The notes under the pieces: model-generated
What the model was told of the DNA's origin: nothing
The model's input: the letters and a program-made list of their open reading frames with translations, nothing else
Database searches by the model: none
In this document: piece after piece, positions 1-6,161 of the stretch
Position numbering within the stretch: position 1 is the stretch's first letter
Layout: every line of letters starts with the position of its first letter
Made by a program: the position numbers and the translations under genes
DNA from: Flavobacteriales bacterium UBA979
GTDB taxonomy: Bacteria; Bacteroidota; Bacteroidia; Flavobacteriales_D; Sanyastnellaceae
Reading direction: 5' to 3'
Assembly: GCA_002292325.1 (NCBI GenBank)
Contig: DBBR01000099.1
Location: 1 to 23,238 of the forward strand
DNA: 23,238 bases

Positions 1-852
1 TCCGTCGATTTACTGGGAAACGGATGCACGACTGGAATCTCCGCACAGGATCGAGCCAAAACCATTCAAGCGCTAATCCATCCGAATACCCAGCCCGATG
101 AGCTGGGAAGGCCCGGACACATTTTTCCACTGCGTGCTCGGAAAGGAGGTGTATTGCGCCGAGCAGGACACACAGAAGCGGCCATTGATTTCTCCCGACT
201 CGCCGGGTTCGAGTCCGCTGGTGTAATTGTGGAAATAATGAACGAGGATGGAACCATGGCCCGGTTGCCGGAATGTCGAAAATTGGCGGACAAATTCAAT
301 TTAAAATTGGTTTCCATTGCTGATTTGATTGAACATCGATTGCAAACGGAGACGTTAATTGAGCGGAAGGCAGAGGCCGAAATTCAAACAGCTTTTGGTC
401 CTTTCACTGCCGTGGTCTTTGAGCAGGTGACCAACCAGGTTGAGCATTTGGCGCTTGTCAAAGGAACATGGAATGAGGGGGATGAAGTTCCCATCCGTGT
501 TCACAGCACGAGCATGCTAGGTGATGTCTTTCAAATCACGGACTTTGGAAAGGGGCCCATGCTCCATGCAGCGATGCAGGAAATGGGTGAAATTGGAAAG
601 GGAGCCATCATCTACATCAATAAGCTGAGAGAGGGAGGCGGTTTATTTGACGAACTCCAAGCTTATAAGAACTTCAAAGAATCGAACACTTCTCAGAACG
701 CGCCTATGGATCGAAAGGATTACGGCATCGGCGCTCAGATTATTCGGCAACTCGGCATTCGCAATTGCCACGTATTGACCAATGCCGAGCGTTCCTTGGG
801 GCCAATCGGTTATGGACTAACGATTACGAGAGTTTCCAAATTGACTGTTTGA
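1..852 (+). CDS. ribB: RibB (3,4-dihydroxy-2-butanone 4-phosphate synthase) with degenerate RibA-like domain, 5' partial
   Basis: The frame is open from base 1 to a TGA at 850-852 (283 residues visible); the start lies before the window. Residues 1-115 are the C-terminal part of RibB, which converts ribulose 5-phosphate to the four-carbon precursor of lumazine in riboflavin synthesis. Visible signatures are CTTGIS (9-14), DRA (17-19), GRPGHIFPL (36-44), RAGHTEA (54-60) and EIMNEDGTMARLPE (78-91). Residues from about 128 align with GTP cyclohydrolase II (RibA), but the three zinc cysteines are missing: HSEC reads HSTS at 168-171 and the RCDCG motif is gone. The catalytic Arg of the DxRDYG motif is Lys (DRKDYG, 237-242). 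The RibA half is therefore probably inactive as a cyclohydrolase, as in reported RibBX-type proteins and flavobacterial homologues. An internal TTG at 154 is not the true start, because conserved RibB sequence continues upstream. Confidence 0.95.
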   Translation, partial: SVDLLGNGCTTGISAQDRAKTIQALIHPNTQPDELGRPGHIFPLRARKGGVLRRAGHTEAAIDFSRLAGFESAGVIVEIMNEDGTMARLPECRKLADKFNLKLVSIADLIEHRLQTETLIERKAEAEIQTAFGPFTAVVFEQVTNQVEHLALVKGTWNEGDEVPIRVHSTSMLGDVFQITDFGKGPMLHAAMQEMGEIGKGAIIYINKLREGGGLFDELQAYKNFKESNTSQNAPMDRKDYGIGAQIIRQLGIRNCHVLTNAERSLGPIGYGLTITRVSKLTV

Positions 853-860
853 ACAGTCAA
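841..860 (+). repeat. Inverted repeat across the ribB stop codon
   Basis: Arms TTGACTGTT (841-849) and AACAGTCAA (852-860) are perfect 9-bp inverted copies around a two-base centre, and the stop codon lies inside. As RNA it would form an 8-bp stem with a TTGA loop. No T-run follows directly, so it is not a classic intrinsic terminator. A weaker A-run/T-run pairing at about 895-923 lies just downstream. It could be a 3'-end stabilising hairpin or a protein site; the sequence does not decide. Confidence 0.5.
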
Positions 861-921
861 TGGAAACGGAAATAGAACGCGAAAGATTGACAAATAAAAA
901 AGGGACATAACCACCACTTTT

Positions 922-950
922 TTTGAACAATTCAATATCGCATACCTTTC
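922..950 (+). promoter_or_regulatory. Candidate Bacteroidota promoter for the lipoprotein gene at 954
   Basis: TTTG at 922-925 is followed after 17 bp by TACCTTTC at 943-950, one mismatch from the Bacteroidota -7 consensus TAnnTTTG. The ATG at 954 begins only three bases after the element, so if this promoter is used the transcript would be leaderless or nearly so. This is motif matching only. Confidence 0.4.
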
Positions 951-953
951 ACC

Positions 954-1628
954 ATGCGATATTTTCAGGCCCTACTTCTCGGCTCTCTTCTCATGAGCGT
1001 TTTTACAGGATGTTCATTGCAAAAACGCAGCTTACTGCCAGGCTATCATTTTGAATGGCAAAAGGGCACTGCGCGCGCCTCATCATACGAGTTTAAAGAG
1101 GTTCAGCACACTCCGATCCCTTCCGAAGCCAACGTTGAATGCGTAGCAGAGGCATCCCTATCAGGTGAACATTCGTTCGCCTCAGCAGTGCAACCGACTT
1201 ACCCAAAAATCATTGCTTCTTTGCCACGCATTGAACCAAACACAATTGACCATCGACTAAAGCGCAGGCAATTGGTCGAACCACAGCCTTGGGATGAAGC
1301 TGAGAAAAAACAAAAACGCTTCGGCAATATCGCACTGGGGGCATTAACCCTTCAAACACTTTTACAAATCATTGGAGGGGTGGGCGCATTAACGCAAATA
1401 CTAGGACTTCTTGTCATTGTTGCATTCATCCTTAATCGACGATTCAGAGAGGAGGTCCTGTCTATCAAATCCTCCAACGGAATAGATGTCACTCAGGAAC
1501 GCGAAAGATTCCACAAAACAAATCGCTCGATTGCCGTTGGGGCAGGAGCGTTCATGCTCCTTGGACTGATCGTGCTCGTTCTCCTCTTTGCCTTGATTTC
1601 AGGTGGAGGATTTTGCTTTTTCTGTTGA
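954..1628 (+). CDS. Hypothetical lipoprotein with two C-terminal membrane segments
   Basis: A 224-residue protein. The N-terminus is a lipoprotein signal: hydrophobic LLLGSLLMSVFTGC with the lipobox cysteine at residue 20. Directly after it comes QKRSLLPGYHFEW; a KR...GY-type motif just behind a signal or lipobox is, as far as I know, common in small Flavobacteriales proteins of unknown role. The middle (about 40-115) is polar and probably extracytoplasmic. Two hydrophobic stretches lie at about 127-162 and 193-220, separated by a charged stretch (RRFREEV...). The protein ends in a Gly/Phe/Cys-rich tail (SGGGFCFFC). It stands alone between convergent neighbours with a possible promoter just upstream. 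I do not recognise a function. A lipid anchor combined with two membrane spans is unusual, so the N-terminal segment might instead be an ordinary signal peptide. Confidence 0.75.
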   Translation: MRYFQALLLGSLLMSVFTGCSLQKRSLLPGYHFEWQKGTARASSYEFKEVQHTPIPSEANVECVAEASLSGEHSFASAVQPTYPKIIASLPRIEPNTIDHRLKRRQLVEPQPWDEAEKKQKRFGNIALGALTLQTLLQIIGGVGALTQILGLLVIVAFILNRRFREEVLSIKSSNGIDVTQERERFHKTNRSIAVGAGAFMLLGLIVLVLLFALISGGGFCFFC

Positions 1629-1910
1629 ACATTTCACTTCTATTCGAGGCGCAAAGAAAACAGCCAACCTCGTAAGTCATTGACCTACATGGTTTTCGAA
1701 AAAAAATAGGCGATTGGGGCTCGTTTAGATCAAAACTTTGCCAACTCATTCTTCAGCGTCGTCTCAAAACGGATGAATGATCTTGTAGATCACTAAGCGT
1801 GCATGCCAAGGAAGGCGCAGACCTTCTTGGTCTTGCCACAGTTGAATTGAATGTGACGGTAAGGAGGAGTGCGCTGATTCAGTTCGAGAACCGACTTGCC
1901 TGCGACCGGA
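1629..1910. other. Intergenic region between two convergent genes, with two small hairpins
   Basis: This 282-bp stretch lies between the lipoprotein stop and the rpmE2 stop. I see no convincing gene. Two inverted repeats are present: a 6-bp stem TGATCT/AGATCA at 1778-1792, and a 9-bp stem with one bulged G at 1806-1815/1822-1830 (CCAAGGAAGG with CCTTCTTGG). Neither has a clean T-run beside it; the nearest minus-strand T-run is at 1700-1707. They may help end the rpmE2 transcript, but this is weak. Confidence 0.4.
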
Positions 1911-2201
1911 TCAATCCTCCGCTTGCTCTTCTGGCTTGTCTGCTCCCTTCTTATCGAATTTCTGATACTTCTGACGGAACTTATCGATTCGACCTGCAGT
2001 ATCAACGAATTGAGCCTTACCGGTATAGAAAGGATGTGACTTATGGCTCACCTCCACCTTAATCAGCGGATACTCATTCCCATCTTCCCACTTCACAGTT
2101 TCTTTGGTGGAAGCTGCAGAACGACTGAGGAATGAATATTCGTTTGACATGTCTTTAAAGACAACCAATCGGTAGTTATCGGGGTGAATTCCGGATCTCA
2201 T
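1911..2201 (-). CDS. rpmE2: 50S ribosomal protein bL31 type B
   Basis: A 96-residue protein beginning [17 protein letters not shown], the typical start of bL31, followed by the conserved [31 protein letters not shown] core (described here by its ends: [13 protein letters not shown] and [10 protein letters not shown]). It lacks the zinc-binding CxxC pairs of type A L31, so it is the zinc-independent type B (also called ykgM/rpmE2). The acidic, low-complexity C-terminus ([13 protein letters not shown]) is usual in this phylum. bL31 sits on the central protuberance and bridges the ribosomal subunits. It is a single-gene unit with a good promoter at 2248-2278 and a leader of about 40 nt. Only weak structure lies downstream. 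Confidence 0.97.
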   Translation of the reverse strand: MRSGIHPDNYRLVVFKDMSNEYSFLSRSAASTKETVKWEDGNEYPLIKVEVSHKSHPFYTGKAQFVDTAGRIDKFRQKYQKFDKKGADKPEEQAED

Positions 2202-2247
2202 GACTTTTCTTTAAGTCCCCAGAGAGGTAAGTGTCCTAAGGGGGGCG

Positions 2248-2278
2248 CAAAGATAGGATAGATCATGGGAAATTCAAA
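2248..2278 (-). promoter_or_regulatory. Promoter of rpmE2
   Basis: On the minus strand TTTG (2278-2275) is followed after 19 bp by TATCTTTG (2255-2248), a full match to the Bacteroidota TTTG / TAnnTTTG promoter. Transcription would start near 2241 and give a leader of about 40 nt before the ATG at 2201. The match supports assigning the window to Bacteroidota. Confidence 0.7.
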
Positions 2279-2339
2279 CACGCGCATTTTTTAACGATTC
2301 GGTGTCAATAACCTATTTAAATCACACGTTATACCATGA

Positions 2340-2453
2340 CATTGCAAGCGAAGTTTGTAATGGTTTTAAGTGAGTTTAGCGCAAGCTAAGCATCAAGTGA
2401 TAATTTGGTTAAGTTGGTCCTGTTCCAGAACGCTGGAACAGGACTTTTCTTTT
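2340..2453 (+). ncRNA. Candidate structured small RNA divergent from rpmE2
   Basis: No convincing reading frame fills 2202-2592, but the + strand holds three stems in a row. Hairpin 1 (2340-2362): arms CATTGCAAGC and GTTTGTAATG, 10 pairs including two G-U, closing on C-GAA-G. Hairpin 2 (2374-2391): arms GTTTAGC and GCTAAGC, 7 pairs around the GNRA tetraloop GCAA. Hairpin 3 (2417-2444): 11 perfect pairs followed by TTTTCTTTT, an intrinsic terminator. A strong + strand terminator here has no + strand protein gene before it back to 1628, so it probably ends a non-coding transcript or a long leader-like RNA. The 5' end is unknown; I found no clean TAnnTTTG promoter for it. The family is not recognised. 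Confidence 0.45.
2417..2453 (+). terminator. Strong intrinsic terminator
   Basis: Arms GTCCTGTTCCA (2417-2427) and TGGAACAGGAC (2434-2444) pair perfectly over 11 bp with a 6-nt loop and are followed by TTTTCTTTT (2445-2453). The T-run is only on the + strand, so the terminator is directional. No + strand gene ends just upstream; see the small RNA candidate. Confidence 0.85.
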
Positions 2454-2592
2454 GATGGTATTTTCCTCCCTCCTCCTGGGACTGCTTCGACAATCAGGAG
2501 GCAACAAGTCCACGCTATTCCCTCACAGCGGAATGTTGGCAAAATCACGTGAGTCATCAATTCCAGACAAAGACAAAGGCTAGCTTGCCTTT
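2454..2592 (+). other. Leader region of the SPOR-like gene with two hairpins
   Basis: Between the terminator and the ATG at 2593 there is a 7-bp stem CCTCCTG (2472-2478) / CAGGAGG (2495-2501) and a 6-bp stem AAAGGC (2575-2580) / GCCTTT (2587-2592), the latter ending exactly at the start codon. I see no Shine-Dalgarno sequence at normal spacing and no clear promoter. The second stem could affect translation initiation, which is inference. Confidence 0.4.
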
Positions 2593-3762
2593 ATGTCCAC
2601 TCGAATGTTTGTACCGTTTTTGTTTCTCTCGCTTTTAGCGGCCAGCTCCTTGGGCTGGGTTTCGGGCAAGCTAAAAAGTGAACACTATGGCTTGGTTGAA
2701 GAACATGACTTACCACAATCGCTCGCAGCGGGGGCTTCATACCAAGCCACATGGTCATTGGACATTCACCAGACAGCTGGTTTTGCAAGGTTTCAAATTC
2801 AATTCCCTGCAGGCATTCAAGTCTCGCCATCCCAATTAGAGGGTGCTTCATTCACGTTTCAAGATGGAAAAGCTAAGTTCATTTGGACAGAATTACCCCC
2901 ACAACGCACACTTGAACTTCAATTGAATATGAGCGCCGACGATACCTTCACAGGAGGAGTCATCACGCAATGGTTCTCTTTCATAGAAGACGGAAGCAGG
3001 AAGGATGTTGAATTCGAACCACACCCTCTTGCATTGGCAACTGAGGAAAAAGGATCCGACACAAGCTCCCTTGCAGCCCAAAAAAACGAACCGATCCAAA
3101 ATGACCCGAAGGACATCGTTATAAAACGATCATGGAATTCTAAGGGGCCATCCTCAGGGGTTATGGCCATTCAAATTACTGGATTTGAATCTGGACAATT
3201 CCTGAAAATCACTGAGATTCTAGGAGGTCTCACCATTGTTCCTTTGGAAGATGGGGCTTCACACATTCGAGACCTATTCGATAATCAGCTCGTTTACATC
3301 TGGCACACCACTCCGGACGTCCCCATGCTAAGAGTTTCTTATGAAGTCGCTGCGTTGGATCCTTCAAGCATTACAGGGACTCTCGCCACCATCCTTCATG
3401 GTGAGGCCGTGGAACACCCCATCGCACCGACAGAAACGATCACCTCTCCTCCGGCTGTGCGTGAGCCCAATGCCTCAGACATTGCTTTTCGCTTGCAGGT
3501 TTTGGCGACCCATCAACCTTTGAGCGGAAGCCAGGTCCAACGAACTTATGCTTACCCAGGAGAAGTCAAGCGCGAGAAACATCAGGGCTGGAACAAATAC
3601 ACGACCGGATATTTTACAGCATACAAAGCAGCGCGTGACAAACGAGTCGAATTGCGCTCAAGCTACTTATTTCCTGGACCATTTGTAGCCGCATACAACG
3701 GACAGCGGCGCATAACCGTGCAAGAAGCCTTGCTCATCTCACAGCAAAATTGGATTCGCTAA
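2593..3762 (+). CDS. Secreted protein with SPOR-like C-terminal domain
   Basis: A 389-residue protein. Residues 1-25 form a signal peptide (MSTRMF, then a hydrophobic run, then SLGWVSG). Residues about 30-135 look like a beta-sandwich (TWSLDIHQTAGFARFQIQFP, then FTGGVITQWFSFIEDG), resembling secreted cohesin- or Ig-like folds. A second similar stretch, IQITGFESGQFLKITEILGG, begins near 190. Residues 297-380 resemble the SPOR-like tail common in Bacteroidota (FRLQVLA, PLSG, GWNKYTTGYFTAYKAARDKR, FVAAYNGQRRITVQEAL), which in the family is linked to peptidoglycan or septal binding. The stop TAA overlaps the ATG of the recombinase gene (TAATG at 3760-3764), so the two are probably translated together. 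The precise role is unknown; a cell-envelope or division-site role is inference from the SPOR-like end. Confidence 0.8.
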   Translation: MSTRMFVPFLFLSLLAASSLGWVSGKLKSEHYGLVEEHDLPQSLAAGASYQATWSLDIHQTAGFARFQIQFPAGIQVSPSQLEGASFTFQDGKAKFIWTELPPQRTLELQLNMSADDTFTGGVITQWFSFIEDGSRKDVEFEPHPLALATEEKGSDTSSLAAQKNEPIQNDPKDIVIKRSWNSKGPSSGVMAIQITGFESGQFLKITEILGGLTIVPLEDGASHIRDLFDNQLVYIWHTTPDVPMLRVSYEVAALDPSSITGTLATILHGEAVEHPIAPTETITSPPAVREPNASDIAFRLQVLATHQPLSGSQVQRTYAYPGEVKREKHQGWNKYTTGYFTAYKAARDKRVELRSSYLFPGPFVAAYNGQRRITVQEALLISQQNWIR

Positions 3763-4709
3763 TGATTCGAATAAAATCTGATTGGAAATCTGCCATCGCA
3801 GGCTACAAAACTTACTTAACCCTCGAGCGAGGTTTGAGTGAAAATTCAATCGTGGCCTACCTCAGGGACATTGCCAAATTTGAGAACTTTTGCGTCGGAG
3901 AAAAGTCCATTGCTGATCCGGGCTTGATTTCCATGGAAGACATCGAGCATTACTTGGGGTTCCTGTACGATGAAGGCATCGCTCGAAACAGCCAATCCCG
4001 GATGCTTTCTGGCATTCGAAGCTTCTGCAAGTATTTGCGCTTAGAGCAAATTCTGGAGGGTAATCCAGTTGAATTGGTCGAAGCCCCCAAACAGCAACGA
4101 AAGCTACCTGACGTATTATCAGTTGGCGAAGTAAGCGACATCATCGCCGCCGTTGATCTTTCTCGGAGGGAAGGAGTTCGAAACCGAGCCATGCTTGAGG
4201 TTCTTTACAGTTGTGGTTTGCGGGTTACCGAACTCTGTGAATTGCAGTTGTCCAAAGTTGACTTCATCGACCGGGTTGTTCAGGTTGTGGGCAAAGGAAA
4301 CAAAGAGCGAATGGTCCCCATCGGGACAACGGCCTTGGAAGCTGTGGATGATTACTTGAGCCAATACAGGTCCGAAATCATCTCCATGAAAGGATACGAA
4401 GACACCCTCTTTTTAGGACGTCAAGGCCGGGGACTCAGCCGGCAAATGGCCTTTACAATGCTGCGACGCGTGGCGATTCATGCTCAAGTGCGCAAAAACA
4501 TCAGCCCTCACACATTCCGTCACAGTTTTGCGACACACTTGCTGGAAGCAGGCGCAGACTTGCGAGCTGTCCAAGAAATGCTTGGCCACGCTCAAATCGC
4601 AACCACCGAAATCTATACCCATCTCGATCGGCGATTTTTGCGGAAGCAAATAGATCAGTTCCATCCGCGAAGCCAGGCCAACAAGGATCGGTCAGTCGGT
4701 GAAAAATGA
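3762..4709 (+). CDS. xerD: Tyrosine recombinase XerC/XerD
   Basis: A 315-residue site-specific recombinase of the size usual for XerC/XerD, which resolve chromosome dimers at dif with FtsK. The N-terminal SAM-like core-binding domain covers about 8-95 (YKTYLTLERGLSENSI). The catalytic domain follows with every active-site residue present: R154 (YSCGLRVTELCEL), K178 (VGKGNKERMVPIG), H250 and R253 (SPHTFRHSFATHLLEAG), H276 (LGHAQIATTEIYTH) and nucleophile Y285. A TTG at 3750 in the same frame would add four residues, but the ATG at 3762 overlapping the previous stop (TAATG) is more natural. Flavobacteria and relatives usually have a xerC/xerD pair; this looks closer to XerD but I cannot separate the two securely. 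Its stop overlaps the next start (ATGA, 4706-4709). Confidence 0.93.
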   Translation: MIRIKSDWKSAIAGYKTYLTLERGLSENSIVAYLRDIAKFENFCVGEKSIADPGLISMEDIEHYLGFLYDEGIARNSQSRMLSGIRSFCKYLRLEQILEGNPVELVEAPKQQRKLPDVLSVGEVSDIIAAVDLSRREGVRNRAMLEVLYSCGLRVTELCELQLSKVDFIDRVVQVVGKGNKERMVPIGTTALEAVDDYLSQYRSEIISMKGYEDTLFLGRQGRGLSRQMAFTMLRRVAIHAQVRKNISPHTFRHSFATHLLEAGADLRAVQEMLGHAQIATTEIYTHLDRRFLRKQIDQFHPRSQANKDRSVGEK

Positions 4710-5626
4710 TCCGTGCGATCCGGTTATTTGCCCTGCTCATCCTCATGGGGTTGTCACCGATCTCGCATGGTGCCTCCTGTTCCGATACGCGGAGCCCGGA
4801 GCTGCTTGATTCAACCTCTTTTTATCGAAGCACTCTTTCCTTTCCTTCTGGCAATCTGCTAGACACCTTGATGCTGGATCTTTATTTACCAGCATTCGAA
4901 GTCGCCGAAGGCTGGGGAATCTTATTCATGCACGGTGGAGGATTCAGTGCTGGGAAACGAGATGATCCGATCAACATCCGCTACTGTGAAGCACTCGCAG
5001 CAAAAGGCATTGCTGTTGCGAGCATGGACTATCGACTTCGCCAAGTAGGCAAAGGATTTCATTGCAATATTCCTGTTGCAGATAAACGCGAAGCGATTCG
5101 CTGGGCTGGAGAAGACTTAGAACAGGCCTTGGATGCATTGAACGAAACATTTCCGAATGGCTCCATCGTTTGTGGCACTTCTGCAGGAGCGGAGGCGGCT
5201 TTGTTTGCGGCATTTCACCTTCAACTTGAAGACATTCGCGGTGTTATCAGCATTGGAGGCGCCATGGAGCGCGTGGATTCATTTGCTCCGATTCCAGTGC
5301 TCGCTTATCATGGAACGTGTGATGAGCTGGTTCCTTTTTGTCAAGCCATCCACCATTACTGCCCTGAATCCAGTCCGGGAGCTCTGCACCTCATCGGGAG
5401 CGGTGCCATCGCCGACCTGCATCCACTGGTCAAATTGACCGCCATTCATTCCGCAGGACACGAAATTACTTCCAACCTGCTCATGGAACCCGCCTTCATT
5501 CATGCCAACGTAGACTTTATTTGGGCTTTGAAAACCCATAATTTTCGTCCAGCACTTCACGAAATCCACTTGTCATCCACATGCGACTCGCTCCCCACAT
5601 CCTCGCTCCCCTGCCCTTCACATTAA
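4706..5626 (+). CDS. Secreted alpha/beta hydrolase (esterase/lipase-like)
   Basis: A 306-residue protein with a signal peptide (MIRAIRLFALLILMGLSPISHGA, cleavage near residue 23). The alpha/beta-hydrolase signatures are the oxyanion-hole HGGGF (76-80), as in hormone-sensitive-lipase/BD-FAE-type esterases, the nucleophile elbow GTSAG (157-161, Ser159), the acid D206 in HGTCDELV and the base H252 in SAGHE. The full triad makes an active ester hydrolase likely; the substrate cannot be read from sequence. Eight cysteines after the signal region suggest disulfides, which fits an exported thioredoxin-fold protein encoded next. The ATG overlaps the xerD stop by four bases, and the 3' end overlaps the next gene by 46 bp in another frame, indicating one transcript for 2593-6147. 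Confidence 0.87.
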   Translation: MIRAIRLFALLILMGLSPISHGASCSDTRSPELLDSTSFYRSTLSFPSGNLLDTLMLDLYLPAFEVAEGWGILFMHGGGFSAGKRDDPINIRYCEALAAKGIAVASMDYRLRQVGKGFHCNIPVADKREAIRWAGEDLEQALDALNETFPNGSIVCGTSAGAEAALFAAFHLQLEDIRGVISIGGAMERVDSFAPIPVLAYHGTCDELVPFCQAIHHYCPESSPGALHLIGSGAIADLHPLVKLTAIHSAGHEITSNLLMEPAFIHANVDFIWALKTHNFRPALHEIHLSSTCDSLPTSSLPCPSH

Positions 5627-6147
5627 ACGTCCTGCTCTTTGTCGGACTCACGACCTGTGCCAACCTTGCTTCCGCCCAAACTGCGGATTCAGTTGATCAC
5701 CGTGGATTCATTGTTCAAGTCGGCGACCCCATGCCGACCTTTAACTTGACGGACTTGGATGGACAGCAGTACAACAATGCATCACTTCTCGGAACCACGT
5801 ATGTGCTTCAGTTCACGGCTTCTTGGTGTGGAGTCTGCAGAAAGGAAATGCCACATTTAGAAAAGGAAGTCTGGCAAGCCTTCCGAGATCGCGCCTTCAC
5901 TTTGGTGGGCGTCGATTTAGATGAGTCCGAAGATAAAGTGGCTACATTCGCGGCATCTACAGGAGTCACTTACCCCATGGCACCTGATCCAGAGGGGCGT
6001 GTGTTTTATTCCATTGCGGGACCCAAAACGGGCGTTACACGCAACGTTGTCGTCGACACCACTGGGACCATCGTTTTCATGACCCGGCTCTTCGACTCAG
6101 ATGAATTCAATCAAATGATTCAAACGATTGACCGATTGACCGATTGA
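5581..6147 (+). CDS. Exported TlpA/ResA-like thioredoxin-fold protein
   Basis: A 188-residue protein. A signal peptide covers 1-32 (hydrophobic TLNVLLFVGLTTCANLASA, cleavage probably ASA-Q). The thioredoxin/AhpC-TSA fold runs from about 45 (VGDPMPTFNLTDLDG) and has the redox motif WCGVC (C83, C86) after LQFTAS. The family reduces or isomerises disulfides outside the cytoplasm. One oddity: the cis-proline normally before the last central strand (GVPxTxxID in TlpA/ResA) reads GVTRNVVVD, closer to the peroxiredoxin TR pattern. The start is forced, since no other ATG precedes the fold, and this gives a 46-bp overlap with the hydrolase gene. The last codons and stop lie in an 8-bp tandem repeat (6127-6150). 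The gene converges with gluQ, 14 bp between stops. Confidence 0.87.
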   Translation: MRLAPHILAPLPFTLNVLLFVGLTTCANLASAQTADSVDHRGFIVQVGDPMPTFNLTDLDGQQYNNASLLGTTYVLQFTASWCGVCRKEMPHLEKEVWQAFRDRAFTLVGVDLDESEDKVATFAASTGVTYPMAPDPEGRVFYSIAGPKTGVTRNVVVDTTGTIVFMTRLFDSDEFNQMIQTIDRLTD

Positions 6148-6150
6148 CTC
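6127..6150 (+). repeat. 8-bp tandem repeat containing a stop codon
   Basis: ATTGACCG occurs at 6127-6134 and 6135-6142 and nearly again at 6143-6150 (ATTGACTC). Because the period is not a multiple of three, each unit is read in a different frame, and the third supplies the TGA of the thioredoxin-fold gene. Gain or loss of a unit would change the C-terminus. It may be chance. Confidence 0.6.
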
Positions 6151-6161
6151 AAGATGAACAA

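Noticed and set aside
1793..2005. Minus-strand frame overlapping the rpmE2 3' end, ending GKTKKVCAFLGMHA
   Set aside because: The tail has a protein-like look (a few Lys and Cys), but its N-terminal half is the rpmE2 coding sequence read in another frame, and I recognise no family. A frameshifted extension of bL31 is also unlikely because the 96-residue bL31 is complete.
2370..2552. + strand 60-residue reading frame across the terminator
   Set aside because: It runs through the 11-bp terminator stem, has no recognisable motif, and the DNA is better explained by RNA hairpins.
3750..3761. TTG start for the Xer recombinase
   Set aside because: It adds only four residues inside the preceding gene; the ATG in TAATG is the more natural coupled start.
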